Positions 49,221 through 57,296 of a stretch of 64,000 bases of DNA are shown here, one piece after another. Below the pieces are notes generated by a model. It was not told the origin of the DNA and did no database searches. It was given only the letters and a program-made list of their open reading frames with translations. This DNA comes from Kutzneria sp044547355. Its GTDB lineage: Bacteria > Actinomycetota > Actinomycetes > Mycobacteriales > Pseudonocardiaceae. A program made the translations under genes and the position numbers. The first letter of the stretch is position 1. Each line of letters begins with the position of its first letter. Where the stretch lies: contig NZ_JBIUAG010000011.1 in NCBI RefSeq assembly GCF_044547355.1, forward strand, positions 186,001-250,000, in the 5' to 3' direction.

Positions 49221-49979
49221 TTACGGGTGATTGTCGACGCAAGCAGTGGTGGCCAGCATCGCCCAGACCACCTTGCCGCCGCTCCAGGTCGGCGCATAAC
49301 CCCAGGCCCGGGCGATGGCGTCCACCATGAACACGCCGCGGCCGCCGGTAGGCGCCGTCCCGACGGTGAGGTGCCGCGGCCGCCCGGGATCGTCGTCACG
49401 GACGGCGATGGTGAGTACTCCGCGGCGCAGCTCCAGGCGTAGTTGCGCGCGAGAACGCCCGTGCAGCACGGCGTTCTCCACCAGTTCGGAGGCGATGATG
49501 CACGCGTCATCGGCCGAATCGCCCACGCCCCAGTCGATGCACGTGTCGGTGACGAAGTGGCGGGCCAGCGCGGCGCTGCCGGCGTCGTCGGGCAGATCCA
49601 CCGAGGCGTGTTGACGTGGCGGCAACACCCCCAGCGATCGCACGGCCTCGGCCACCGAAGCGAAGGTCGGCACCACGCGGTCCAAAGCGGTGCGGCGCAA
49701 CAGTTCCCGTATCGCGGTGTCGGAGACCGCCAGCACCACCAGCACTCCTGGCCACTCGGCCGCGCGGCGGGCCAGCGCGCCGAACACCCCCAGGGCGAGC
49801 GGCGAGGCCACCGTGGTCCGATCCAATTCGACCACCACTCCCGAGGGCTCGTCGGCCAGGCACTTCATCACGGCGGACCGCAGCCGGGCGACCGTGCGCA
49901 GCCCGATTTCACCGGTGAGGCCGACGATGGCGGCACGTTCGCGGCGCGCCACGTCGACCGTGAGTTTCGGGCTAGTCAT
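49221..49979 (-). CDS. STAS domain fused to HATPase (anti-sigma antagonist / anti-sigma kinase)
   Basis: A 252-residue regulatory protein with two domains. Residues 5-112 are STAS-like (GEIGLRTVARLRSAVMKCLADEPSGVVVELDRTTV). Residues 125-248 are an RsbW/SpoIIAB-like ATPase with IIASELVENAVLHGRSRAQL (N-box) and VRDDDPGRP...GGRGVFMVDAIARAWG (G-box). Antagonist and kinase are usually separate proteins that bind each other. The STAS segment VASPLALGVFGAL sits where the phosphorylatable Ser would be, with Ser at the second-to-third position. No sigma factor gene is nearby. Confidence 0.82.
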   Translation of the reverse strand: MTSPKLTVDVARRERAAIVGLTGEIGLRTVARLRSAVMKCLADEPSGVVVELDRTTVASPLALGVFGALARRAAEWPGVLVVLAVSDTAIRELLRRTALDRVVPTFASVAEAVRSLGVLPPRQHASVDLPDDAGSAALARHFVTDTCIDWGVGDSADDACIIASELVENAVLHGRSRAQLRLELRRGVLTIAVRDDDPGRPRHLTVGTAPTGGRGVFMVDAIARAWGYAPTWSGGKVVWAMLATTACVDNHP

Positions 49980-50100
49980 GATTGTTCCCTGTCGCCTCCC
50001 TGCTTTTCCGGCGGGAGACTACCCCGGCCGAACCCGTTCACACCCGTCCCGAAAGGACGAGTCAGGTTTTGGGCGGGACCGTAACGGAAAGCCTGGTCAG

Positions 50101-51111
50101 GTGAGAGTGGCTATGGTCGGCCAGCCGTCACCGCCGCTCGCCGCGTTGACGGGTGCACTGGCCGCATTGGGGCATGAGGTCGTCGTGCACGGTCACGACG
50201 AGGTCGACGCCGACCTCGTCGACCGGCTCCGGGAGGCCTGGCGGGATGACCCGCCCGAAGTCGTGCACGCGCACTCGTGGCTGTCGGGCATGGCGACGGC
50301 GCTGGCTGTCGGCGAGCAGCCGATCGCCACGGTGCTGTCCGTGCCGACGACCGCGAACGTCGATCCCGATGTGCAGCGGCTGGAACGGCTGGTGTGGCGG
50401 CGGATCGACCGGGTGCTGGCGGCCAGCGGCGGCCAGGTCCGGCGGATCACCGCGCTGGGGGTGCCGCGCAGCCAGATCACCGTCGTGCCGCATGGCGTGG
50501 ACCACCAGCTGTTCACGCCGGAGGGCCCTCGCGCGAGCAAAGGGGCCCGGTATCGGCTGCTGGGCGTCGGCGATCTTGTCACGCACCACCGGTTCGACCT
50601 GCCGATCAGCGTGCTGGCCGCGCTCGGGGACACCGAGCTCGTCATCGCCGGCGGGCCCGTCGACGACAATCCCGAGGCCGACCGGCTGATCCGCTGCGCC
50701 CGCCACTACGGCGTGGCCGATCGGCTGCACCTGCTCGGGCCGGTCGACGACATGCCGGCCCTGTACCGCTCCGCCGACATCGTCGTGTGCACGCCGGCCC
50801 GCAGCACCTTCGGCACCGTCGCGCTGGAGGCCATGGCCTGCGGCGTGCCGGTGGTCGCCGCCGCGGTCGGCGGGCTGTCCGACACCGTCGTCAGCGAGGT
50901 GACCGGGCTGCTCGTGCCGCCGCTGCGGCCGGCCGAGCTGGCCCGTGCGGTTCGTCACCTGTTGGCCGATTCCGCACTGCGTGAGGCTTTCGGCGCGGCA
51001 GGGCGGGATCGGGCCTGTGCCCGGTATTCCTGGGAACGGGTGGCCGCCGACACCTGCCGGGCCTACGCTCGCGCCGCGTACGGCGCCGCCCCGGCCCTGC
51101 AACGGTCTTGA
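50101..51111 (+). CDS. GT4-family glycosyltransferase
   Basis: A 336-residue GT-B glycosyltransferase. PPEVVHAHSWLSGMATAL and HGVDHQLFTPEG are typical of the N-terminal and linker parts. The C-terminal nucleotide-sugar site is ARSTFGTVALEAMACGVPVVAAAVGGL, containing the family Glu. It is shorter than average GT4 proteins because the N-terminal donor-independent domain is reduced. The GTG at 50101 fits the start of beta strand one (VRVAMVGQPSPP); the frame is open further upstream. Acceptor unknown. Confidence 0.87.
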   Translation: MRVAMVGQPSPPLAALTGALAALGHEVVVHGHDEVDADLVDRLREAWRDDPPEVVHAHSWLSGMATALAVGEQPIATVLSVPTTANVDPDVQRLERLVWRRIDRVLAASGGQVRRITALGVPRSQITVVPHGVDHQLFTPEGPRASKGARYRLLGVGDLVTHHRFDLPISVLAALGDTELVIAGGPVDDNPEADRLIRCARHYGVADRLHLLGPVDDMPALYRSADIVVCTPARSTFGTVALEAMACGVPVVAAAVGGLSDTVVSEVTGLLVPPLRPAELARAVRHLLADSALREAFGAAGRDRACARYSWERVAADTCRAYARAAYGAAPALQRS

Positions 51112-51179
51112 GTGATCTTGCCGGTGACGCTGACGCTGCGGTAGAGCTGTACCGCTCACCTGGAGAAGGAGTCGTGGTC

Positions 51180-52046
51180 GTGACGAAGGCAGTGACCCTG
51201 CTCGGCACCGGGCTGATGGGGGCCGGCATGGCCCGCAGCCTGCTGCGGGCCGGCTTGGCCGTGACGGTGTGGAACCGCAGCGCGGACAAGGCCCGGCCGC
51301 TGGCCGACGACGGCGCGACCGTCGCCGCCGATCCGGTGGCCGCCGTGGCCGGCGCCGACGTCGTCGTGACGATGCTGTTCGACGCCGAATCGGTCGAGGC
51401 GGTGATGTCCGAGGCGATCGGATCCCTCAAGCCCGGGGCGGTGTGGGTGCAGTGCGCCACCGTCGGCCTTGACGGCGTGGAAGCGCTTGCCTCGTTGGCG
51501 GCCAAGCACAATGTGCCGTTCGTGGACGCGCCCGTGCTCGGCACCCGGCAGCCGGCCGAGGAGGGCAAGCTGATCGTGCTCGTCGGCGGGGACCCGGCGC
51601 TGCGGCCGGCCATCGACCCCGTCCTCGACGCCATCGGCGCCCGCACGCTGTGGGTGGGGCCGCGCATCGGCGACGGGCACCGGCTCAAGCTGGCCGCCAA
51701 CTCGTGGGTGCTGTCGCTGACCGCCGGCACCGCGCAGGCCCTGGCCCTGACCCGCAACCAGGGGCTCGATCCGCAGCTGTTCCTCGACCTGATCTCCGGC
51801 GGCGGGCTGGACAACCCGTACGCGCAGCTCAAGGGCCGGGCCATGATCGCCGGCGAGTTCCCGGCCTCGTTCAGCCTCGACGGCGCGGTCAAGGACGCCG
51901 GGCTCATCGCCGCTGCCCTGCGCGCCGCCGGCGCCGACGACCGGCTCATGACCGCCCTGCGCCAGCAGTACGGCGCCGCCGCCGAGGCCGGGCACGGCTC
52001 CAGCGACATGGCCGCCGTCTACACGGCTCATGGGGAGGCGCAGTGA
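51180..52046 (+). CDS. NAD(P)-dependent beta-hydroxyacid dehydrogenase / imine-reductase-like protein
   Basis: A 288-residue member of the 3-hydroxyisobutyrate/6-phosphogluconate dehydrogenase superfamily. VTLLGTGLMGAGMARSLLRAG is the nucleotide-binding motif. FVDAPVLGTRQPAEEGKLIVLVGG is the substrate loop and GHRLKLAANSWVL carries the catalytic Lys. The GTG at 51180 has GGAG eight bases upstream; an open frame starts at 51108 overlapping the GT4 gene. It is translationally coupled to the DUF664 gene. Confidence 0.88.
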   Translation: MTKAVTLLGTGLMGAGMARSLLRAGLAVTVWNRSADKARPLADDGATVAADPVAAVAGADVVVTMLFDAESVEAVMSEAIGSLKPGAVWVQCATVGLDGVEALASLAAKHNVPFVDAPVLGTRQPAEEGKLIVLVGGDPALRPAIDPVLDAIGARTLWVGPRIGDGHRLKLAANSWVLSLTAGTAQALALTRNQGLDPQLFLDLISGGGLDNPYAQLKGRAMIAGEFPASFSLDGAVKDAGLIAAALRAAGADDRLMTALRQQYGAAAEAGHGSSDMAAVYTAHGEAQ

Positions 52047-52546
52047 ACGTCGCCGAGCTGCTCACCGACGGCTTCGGCCGGGTGCACGGCGTCGTGCACG
52101 AGACCATCGACGGCCTCACCGTCGAACAGCTGGCCTGGCGGGCCGCCCCCGAGGCCAACTCCATCGGCTGGCTCGTCTGGCACCTCACCCGCGTGCAGGA
52201 CGACCACGTGTCCGAGGTCGCCGGCGTCCCCCAGACGTGGACCGAGGACGGCTGGGCCGGCCGCTTCGCCCTGCCCTTCAGCGACGACGCCATCGGCTAC
52301 GGCCAGAACTCCGACGAGGTCGCCCAGGTCCGCCCCGACGGCGACCTGCTCGCCGGCTACTTCGACGCCGTCTACGCCCGCACCATCGCCTACCTCGCCA
52401 CCCTCACCGACCCCGACCTGGACCGCGTCGTCGACCGCCGCTGGGATCCGCCGGTCACGCTGGGCGTCCGCCTGGTCAGCGTCCTCGACGACGACATCCA
52501 GCACGCCGGCCAGGCCGCCTTCGTCCGAGGCATCCTGCCGGGGTGA
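52043..52546 (+). CDS. DinB-like / DUF664 mycothiol-dependent enzyme family protein
   Basis: A 167-residue four-helix protein of the DinB/DUF664 type. WRAAPEANSIGWLVWHLTRVQDDHVSEV has the first metal His, and DDDIQHAGQAAFVRGILPG the second near the C terminus. Members include thiol transferases and isomerases using mycothiol. The GTG start overlaps the preceding stop (GTGA) and has GGGGAGG upstream. Function not known; the pairing with a dehydrogenase may mean one pathway. Confidence 0.83.
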   Translation: MNVAELLTDGFGRVHGVVHETIDGLTVEQLAWRAAPEANSIGWLVWHLTRVQDDHVSEVAGVPQTWTEDGWAGRFALPFSDDAIGYGQNSDEVAQVRPDGDLLAGYFDAVYARTIAYLATLTDPDLDRVVDRRWDPPVTLGVRLVSVLDDDIQHAGQAAFVRGILPG

Positions 52547-52565
52547 CCGGGGTCACATCCTTGGT

Positions 52566-52595
52566 GTGTCGATCGGCCCGCGGGCCGATCGACAC
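52566..52595. promoter_or_regulatory. Perfect 30-bp palindrome upstream of the DHFR-like gene
   Basis: Two 15-base arms meet with no spacer (52566-52580 and 52581-52595). It starts 20 bases after the DUF664 stop and ends 35 bases before the next ATG. A zero-loop palindrome of this length could be a terminator cruciform or a repressor operator. Confidence 0.55.
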
Positions 52596-52630
52596 GTAGG
52601 CAGGGACAGGCCGAACGAGGAGGAACCGAG

Positions 52631-53170
52631 ATGGCCCGCAGGATCGTGGCGACCGAGTACGTCAGCCTGGACGGCTTCATGGACGAGCCGGGCCACTGGT
52701 CTATGCCGTACTTCTCGGACGAGGCCGGGGCGTTCAAGTGGCGGGAGCTCCAGGAGTCGGAGGCGATGCTGCTGGGCCGGCGCACGTACGAGGGCTTCGC
52801 CGCGGCGTGGCCGACCATGACCGACACCGGCGAGTTCGGCGAGCGCATGAACTCCATGCCCAAGCACGTGCTGTCGCGGACCCTGACCTCGCTGACCTGG
52901 AACGCCGCGCTGGTCGACGGCGTGGACGGCATCCGCAAGCTGGTCGACGGCGAGGGTGGCGATCTGTTGCTGGCCGGCAGCGGCGAGGTGTTCAACCTGC
53001 TGGCTCAGCACGACCTGATCGACGAGTACCGGTTCATGCTCTTCCCCGTCATCCTCGGCGACGGGCAGCTCCCGCTGTTCCGCTCCGTGCCGCGGCGGCC
53101 GCTCAAGCTCGTCGACACCCTCATGCTGCCCGAAGGTGTTGTCGTGCACAGCTATCAGCGCGCCGAATAA
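52631..53170 (+). CDS. Dihydrofolate reductase / RibD C-terminal family protein
   Basis: A 179-residue reductase-like protein. ATEYVSLDGFMDEPGHWS is the family start, followed by MLLGRRTYEGFAAAWP. DLLLAGSGEVFNLLAQHDLIDEYRFMLFPVILGDG forms the cofactor and C-terminal part. This DHFR-like family is common in actinobacteria, and most members have no proven substrate. GAGGAGGAACC precedes the ATG. It is upstream of the DUF1206 gene (28-base gap), possibly on the same transcript. Confidence 0.88.
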   Translation: MARRIVATEYVSLDGFMDEPGHWSMPYFSDEAGAFKWRELQESEAMLLGRRTYEGFAAAWPTMTDTGEFGERMNSMPKHVLSRTLTSLTWNAALVDGVDGIRKLVDGEGGDLLLAGSGEVFNLLAQHDLIDEYRFMLFPVILGDGQLPLFRSVPRRPLKLVDTLMLPEGVVVHSYQRAE

Positions 53171-53198
53171 GCCGACGCCGCCGCGGGAATCCCGGGGC

Positions 53199-53987
53199 AT
53201 GACCAGAGCGGCGGCGGAAGCCGAGACGAGCCGGCCGGTGCAGATCATCGGCCGGCTCGGCATGAGTGGGTACGGAGTGGTGCACCTGATGGTCGCCTGG
53301 CTCGCGGCGCAGGCCGCGTTCGGCGGCGGGGGAGAGGCCGACCAGAAGGGCGCGGTGTCCGCCATCGCGGCGCAGCCGTTCGGGGCCGTGCTGCTGTGGA
53401 TCCTGGCCGTGCTGCTGGCCGGGTTCGGCGTGTGGCAACTGCTGGCCGCCTTCGTCGGCTACCGCTGGATGTCGGACGAGAAGCAGCGGTTACGCCGCCG
53501 CCTCGGCGTGGCCGGCCGCGGCGTCGTGGTGCTGGGGCTCGCGGCGTACGCCATCGGGCTCGTGGTCGGCGGCGGCGGCAGCTCCGGTGACCAGCAGGAG
53601 CAGGACGCCACCGCAACCCTGCTCGGGCTGCCGGCCGGGCCGGCCCTGGTGCTCGCCGTGGCCGCCGTCATCCTCGTCGCCGCCGGCGTCCTGGCCTATC
53701 GCGGGGTATCCCGGAAGTTCCTGGAGGACCTCGTGTCGGCCGGCCCCGTCGTCCAGTTCCTCGGCGTCGTCGGCTACGTCGCCAAAGGCGTCGCCTACGG
53801 CGTGATCGGCGTGCTCACCGCCATCGCCGCCGTCACCGCCGACCCGCAGCGCACCGGCGGGCTCGACACCGCACTGCACACCCTCGCCGGCCAGCCCTTC
53901 GGCGTCGTGCTGCTCACCGCCGTCGCCGCCGGCTTCGCCGCCTTCGGCCTCTACTGCTTCGGCGACGCCCGCTACCGCCGGATGTGA
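53199..53987 (+). CDS. DUF1206 membrane protein
   Basis: A 262-residue integral membrane protein with six helices arranged as three repeats of the DUF1206 unit. They begin IIGRLGMSGYGVVHLMVAWLA, GVAGRGVVVLGLAAYAIGLVV and FLGVVGYVAKGVAYGVIGVL. Function unknown. Start at the ATG 53199, which begins just before repeat one; the frame is open upstream into the DHFR-like gene. It ends three bases from the convergent Cys-rich gene. Confidence 0.9.
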   Translation: MTRAAAEAETSRPVQIIGRLGMSGYGVVHLMVAWLAAQAAFGGGGEADQKGAVSAIAAQPFGAVLLWILAVLLAGFGVWQLLAAFVGYRWMSDEKQRLRRRLGVAGRGVVVLGLAAYAIGLVVGGGGSSGDQQEQDATATLLGLPAGPALVLAVAAVILVAAGVLAYRGVSRKFLEDLVSAGPVVQFLGVVGYVAKGVAYGVIGVLTAIAAVTADPQRTGGLDTALHTLAGQPFGVVLLTAVAAGFAAFGLYCFGDARYRRM

Positions 53988-53990
53988 CCC

Positions 53991-54200
53991 CTAGGCCACG
54001 TTGTCGTGCACGACCTGCTCGTCCAGCACCGACACGCAGTCGCAGCCGCCGTCCACCGCGCTGCAGTCCACGATCGCCAGATGGCGGACCTCGTCCAGGT
54101 CCTCGCACATCGGCTCGGTGCACTCGGTGAACTCGGTGGTGTGCACGATCAGCGTGCCGTGGCAGTGGTCCAGACCCCGAGTGCAGTTGCCGCACTCCAT
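53991..54200 (-). CDS. Small cysteine-rich protein, unrecognised, probably metal-binding
   Basis: A 69-residue acidic protein with nine cysteines in patterns such as ECGNCTRGLDHCHG, ECTEPMCED and DCSAVDGGCDC, plus several His. It has no signal peptide, so a cytosolic zinc- or iron-sulfur-binding role is likelier than disulfides. GGAGG lies eight bases before the ATG, and base composition matches coding genes. I recall similar short proteins in other actinomycetes without function. Confidence 0.7.
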   Translation of the reverse strand: MECGNCTRGLDHCHGTLIVHTTEFTECTEPMCEDLDEVRHLAIVDCSAVDGGCDCVSVLDEQVVHDNVA

Positions 54201-54342
54201 CGTTACATCCTCCGTGCGATTGACTCCCGGTGACTCTTGCTACCACCGCGAGGCCGGAGAGTCTCGCACAACCGCCCGGCGTGTCGCGCCAGGGGGAGGC
54301 CGGCGGGCGTCGGACGGCTGGGTGTATGGAGGCCGGCCGAAG

Positions 54343-54709
54343 TGAGCAGCCCCCGAATCAATCCAACCAGCCGAACCTGGCAGCGCCAGGCTGTGCGGCC
54401 GGTGGACGCTGGTCGGTTGGGCCATTGGTGATCCCGGCCGTATCGGCATGCCCGGCCCCCGGCCCCCGGCCCCCGGCCGAGCTCGCCCGGGACTGCGCTC
54501 TCCCAGGACCGAGCCCGCCCGGGGCTGCGCTTGCCGGGGGCTGCCCTCGCCCGCGACGGAGCCCGCCCGCGACGGAGCCCGCCCGGGACCGAGCCCGCGC
54601 AGGACTGCACTCGGCCGGGCTGCGCTCGCCCGGGCTGCGCTCGCCCGGGGATTGCGCTCGCCCGGGACTGCCAGGTTCGCGGACTAGCCTCGATTCGGGG
54701 GCAGCTCAG
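54343..54709. repeat. Element bounded by inverted copies of the ~40-bp dispersed repeat
   Basis: A direct copy (54343-54382) and an inverted copy (54668-54709) of the repeat seen at 33253-33660 enclose about 285 bp of degenerate GC repeats (CCCCCGG runs, then GCCCGGGACTGCGCTCG-like units). No coding gene is recognisable inside. It is the main content of the 652-bp gene-free region 54201-54852. Confidence 0.75.
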
Positions 54710-54723
54710 CGCCGATGATCTTC

Positions 54724-54849
<126 letters not shown>

Positions 54850-54852
54850 CGG

Positions 54853-55740
54853 TCAGGCGCTGCGGGGTGAGCGGCGCTTCGCGGGTGCCTTCTTCTCCGC
54901 CGGCTTCTTCTCCTCCGCGGCCGCCGGCTTGCGGGTGCTTCTGGCCTTGGGGGCGGCGGTCTTGGGCTTGCCGGCCGCCTTGACGCTGGCCTGGAGGGCG
55001 CTGATCAGGTCCACGACCTCGGCGGTGGGCTCGGCGCCGGGCGGGGTGGCGACCTCGTCGCCCTCGATCTTGGCGTCGATCAGGTTCTCCAGGGCCTGGC
55101 GGTAGCTGTCCTGGTAGCGGTCGGGCTCGAACACCGGCTCGGACAGGGAGTCGATGAGCTGGCCGGCCATGGTGAGCTCCTGCTCCCGCACCTGGGGCGC
55201 ATCCTGTTGCAGGAAGGCGAAGTCCGGGGTGCGGACCTCGTCCGGCCACAGCATGGTGGACATGGTGAGCACGTCCGCGTGCACCCGCAGCACCGCCAGC
55301 ACCTCCCGTTGCCGCAGCGCCACCTTGGCGATGGCCACGTGCCCGGACTTGTGCAGGGCGTCGCGGAGCAGCACGTAGGGCTTGACGGCGGACTTCTGCG
55401 GCTCCAGGTAGTAGGCCTTGTCGAAGAGGAGGGGGTCGATCGCGGCCAGCGGCACGAATTCGAGCACGTCGATGGTCTTCTGGGTGGGCAGCGGCAGGCT
55501 GGACAGCTCGGCGTCGGTGAGCACCACCATGCGCCCGTCGTCGAGCTCGTAGCCCTTGGCGATCTCGGCGTAGGGCACCTCGGCGTCCTCGACCGAGCAG
55601 AAGCGCTTGTACTGGATGCGGCCGCCGTCGCTCTCGTGCACCTGCCGCAGCGTGACCCCCTTGTTCTCGGTCGCCGCGTACAGGTTGATCGGGATGGCGA
55701 CCAGCCCGAAGGCCACCGTGCCCTTCCACATCGCCCGCAT
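54853..55740 (-). CDS. ku: Ku protein for non-homologous end joining
   Basis: A 295-residue DNA-end-binding protein that forms a homodimeric ring and recruits LigD. MWKGTVAFGLVAIPINLYAATENKGV is the family start. The beta-barrel core includes RIQYKRFCSVEDAEVPYAEIAKGYEL and DALHKSGHVAIAKVALRQREVLAVLR. Residues 255-295 are a Lys/Ala-rich tail with KKPAEKKAPAKRR, a DNA-binding extension seen in many actinobacterial Ku proteins. The ATG at 55740 has AAGGGG upstream. The stand-alone LigD polymerase in this window is 20 kb away. Confidence 0.95.
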   Translation of the reverse strand: MRAMWKGTVAFGLVAIPINLYAATENKGVTLRQVHESDGGRIQYKRFCSVEDAEVPYAEIAKGYELDDGRMVVLTDAELSSLPLPTQKTIDVLEFVPLAAIDPLLFDKAYYLEPQKSAVKPYVLLRDALHKSGHVAIAKVALRQREVLAVLRVHADVLTMSTMLWPDEVRTPDFAFLQQDAPQVREQELTMAGQLIDSLSEPVFEPDRYQDSYRQALENLIDAKIEGDEVATPPGAEPTAEVVDLISALQASVKAAGKPKTAAPKARSTRKPAAAEEKKPAEKKAPAKRRSPRSA

Positions 55741-55856
55741 GGCGCTCACCCCTTCCGGCCCCTGACCAGGGCCGACGATCTGTTCCATGGTGAGCGAGAT
55801 CGCCGGGATGCGCCAGGTGTGGCGTTTGACGGCCGGCCGCCCGGGCATCCGCAGGC

Positions 55857-57230
55857 ATGGCCATCGCTACGGTGAACCCCACGACGGGACAGACGCAACG
55901 CTCCTTCGAGCCGCACACCGACGCCGAGGTCGAGCGCCGGATCGCGAACGCCCGTGCGGGCTTCGCGGAGCTCGCCGGGACGACGTTCCCCCAGCGGGCC
56001 GCCTGGCTGTGGGCCGCCGCCGATGTGCTGGACGCCGAGGCCGCCGACATCGCCCGCACCATGACCACGGAGATGGGCAAGACCCTGGCCGCGGCCAAGG
56101 CCGAGGCGGCCAAGTGCGCCGCCGCGATGCGCTTCTACGCCGAGCACGCCGAGGAGTTCCTCCAGGACGTGCCGGCCGACGCCGAGGCCATGGGGGCCAC
56201 CGACGCGTACGTCAGGTACCAGCCGCTGGGCGTCGTGCTGGCCGTGATGCCGTGGAACTTCCCGCTGTGGCAGGTTGTGCGGTTCGCCGCCCCGGCGCTG
56301 ATGGCCGGCAACGTCGGCCTGCTCAAGCACGCCTCCAACGTCCCGCAGACGGCGCTCTACCTGGGGGATCTGTTCGCCCGCGCCGGCTTCCCCGCCGGCG
56401 CTTTCCAGACCCTGCTGGTGGGCTCCGACCGGGTGGCCCGGATCGTCGCCGACGACCGTGTGCAGGCCGCCACCCTCACCGGCAGCGAGGCCGCCGGCCG
56501 TTCCCTGGCCGCCGAGGCCGGCCGCCAGCTCAAGAAGGTCGTCCTGGAGCTGGGCGGCTCCGATCCGTTCATCGTGATGCCCAGCGCCGACCTGGCCCGC
56601 GCCGCCGAGGTCGCCGCCACCGCCCGCTGCCAGAACAACGGCCAGAGCTGCATCGCCGCCAAGCGCTTCATCGTGCACACCGAGGTCTTCGACGAGTTCG
56701 CCGACCATTTCGTGAAGGCCATGTCCCAGCTCACCGTCGGCGATCCGCTGCGCGATTCCACCGACGTCGGCCCTCTCGCCACCGAGCAGGGCCGTCAGGA
56801 CGTGGTCGCTCTGGTCGACGACGCCGTCGCCCAGGGCGCCCATCTCCTGACCGGCGGCCACGCCCCCGACCGCCCCGGCTGGTGGTATCCGCCCACCGTG
56901 ATCACCGGCGTCACCGACGCCATGCGCCTCTTCCACGAGGAGGTCTTCGGCCCGGTGGCCGCCCTGTACCGAGTGGACAGTGCCGACGACGCCGTCACCT
57001 TGGCCAACGCCACCAGCTTCGGCCTGGGCGCCAGCGCCTGGACCTCCGAGCCCGCCGAACGCGAGCGTCTGGTCCGCGACCTCGACGCCGGCATGGTCTT
57101 CGTCAACGGCATGGTCGCCTCCCACCCCCATCTTCCCTTCGGCGGCGTCAAGAACTCCGGCCACGGCCGCGAGCTCTCCGCCGTAGGCATCAAGGAGTTC
57201 TGCAACGCCAAGTCCGTCTGGCTCGCCTAG
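55857..57230 (+). CDS. NAD(P)-dependent aldehyde dehydrogenase (succinate-semialdehyde type)
   Basis: A 457-residue aldehyde dehydrogenase. AVMPWNFPLWQVVRFAAPALMAGNVGLLKHA is the cofactor region. ELGGSDPFIV provides the general-base Glu and NNGQSCIAAKRF the catalytic Cys. The N terminus (MAIATVNPTTGQTQRSFEPH) and length resemble the short GabD/Sad branch that oxidises succinic semialdehyde. Divergent from Ku with a 116-bp gap. No GABA transaminase is adjacent. Confidence 0.92.
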   Translation: MAIATVNPTTGQTQRSFEPHTDAEVERRIANARAGFAELAGTTFPQRAAWLWAAADVLDAEAADIARTMTTEMGKTLAAAKAEAAKCAAAMRFYAEHAEEFLQDVPADAEAMGATDAYVRYQPLGVVLAVMPWNFPLWQVVRFAAPALMAGNVGLLKHASNVPQTALYLGDLFARAGFPAGAFQTLLVGSDRVARIVADDRVQAATLTGSEAAGRSLAAEAGRQLKKVVLELGGSDPFIVMPSADLARAAEVAATARCQNNGQSCIAAKRFIVHTEVFDEFADHFVKAMSQLTVGDPLRDSTDVGPLATEQGRQDVVALVDDAVAQGAHLLTGGHAPDRPGWWYPPTVITGVTDAMRLFHEEVFGPVAALYRVDSADDAVTLANATSFGLGASAWTSEPAERERLVRDLDAGMVFVNGMVASHPHLPFGGVKNSGHGRELSAVGIKEFCNAKSVWLA

Positions 57231-57296
57231 CGAAACCCCGGCCTGCCGTCCACCAGCCCCACCGACAACGGCTGGTGGACGGCTGACCGCGGACTT

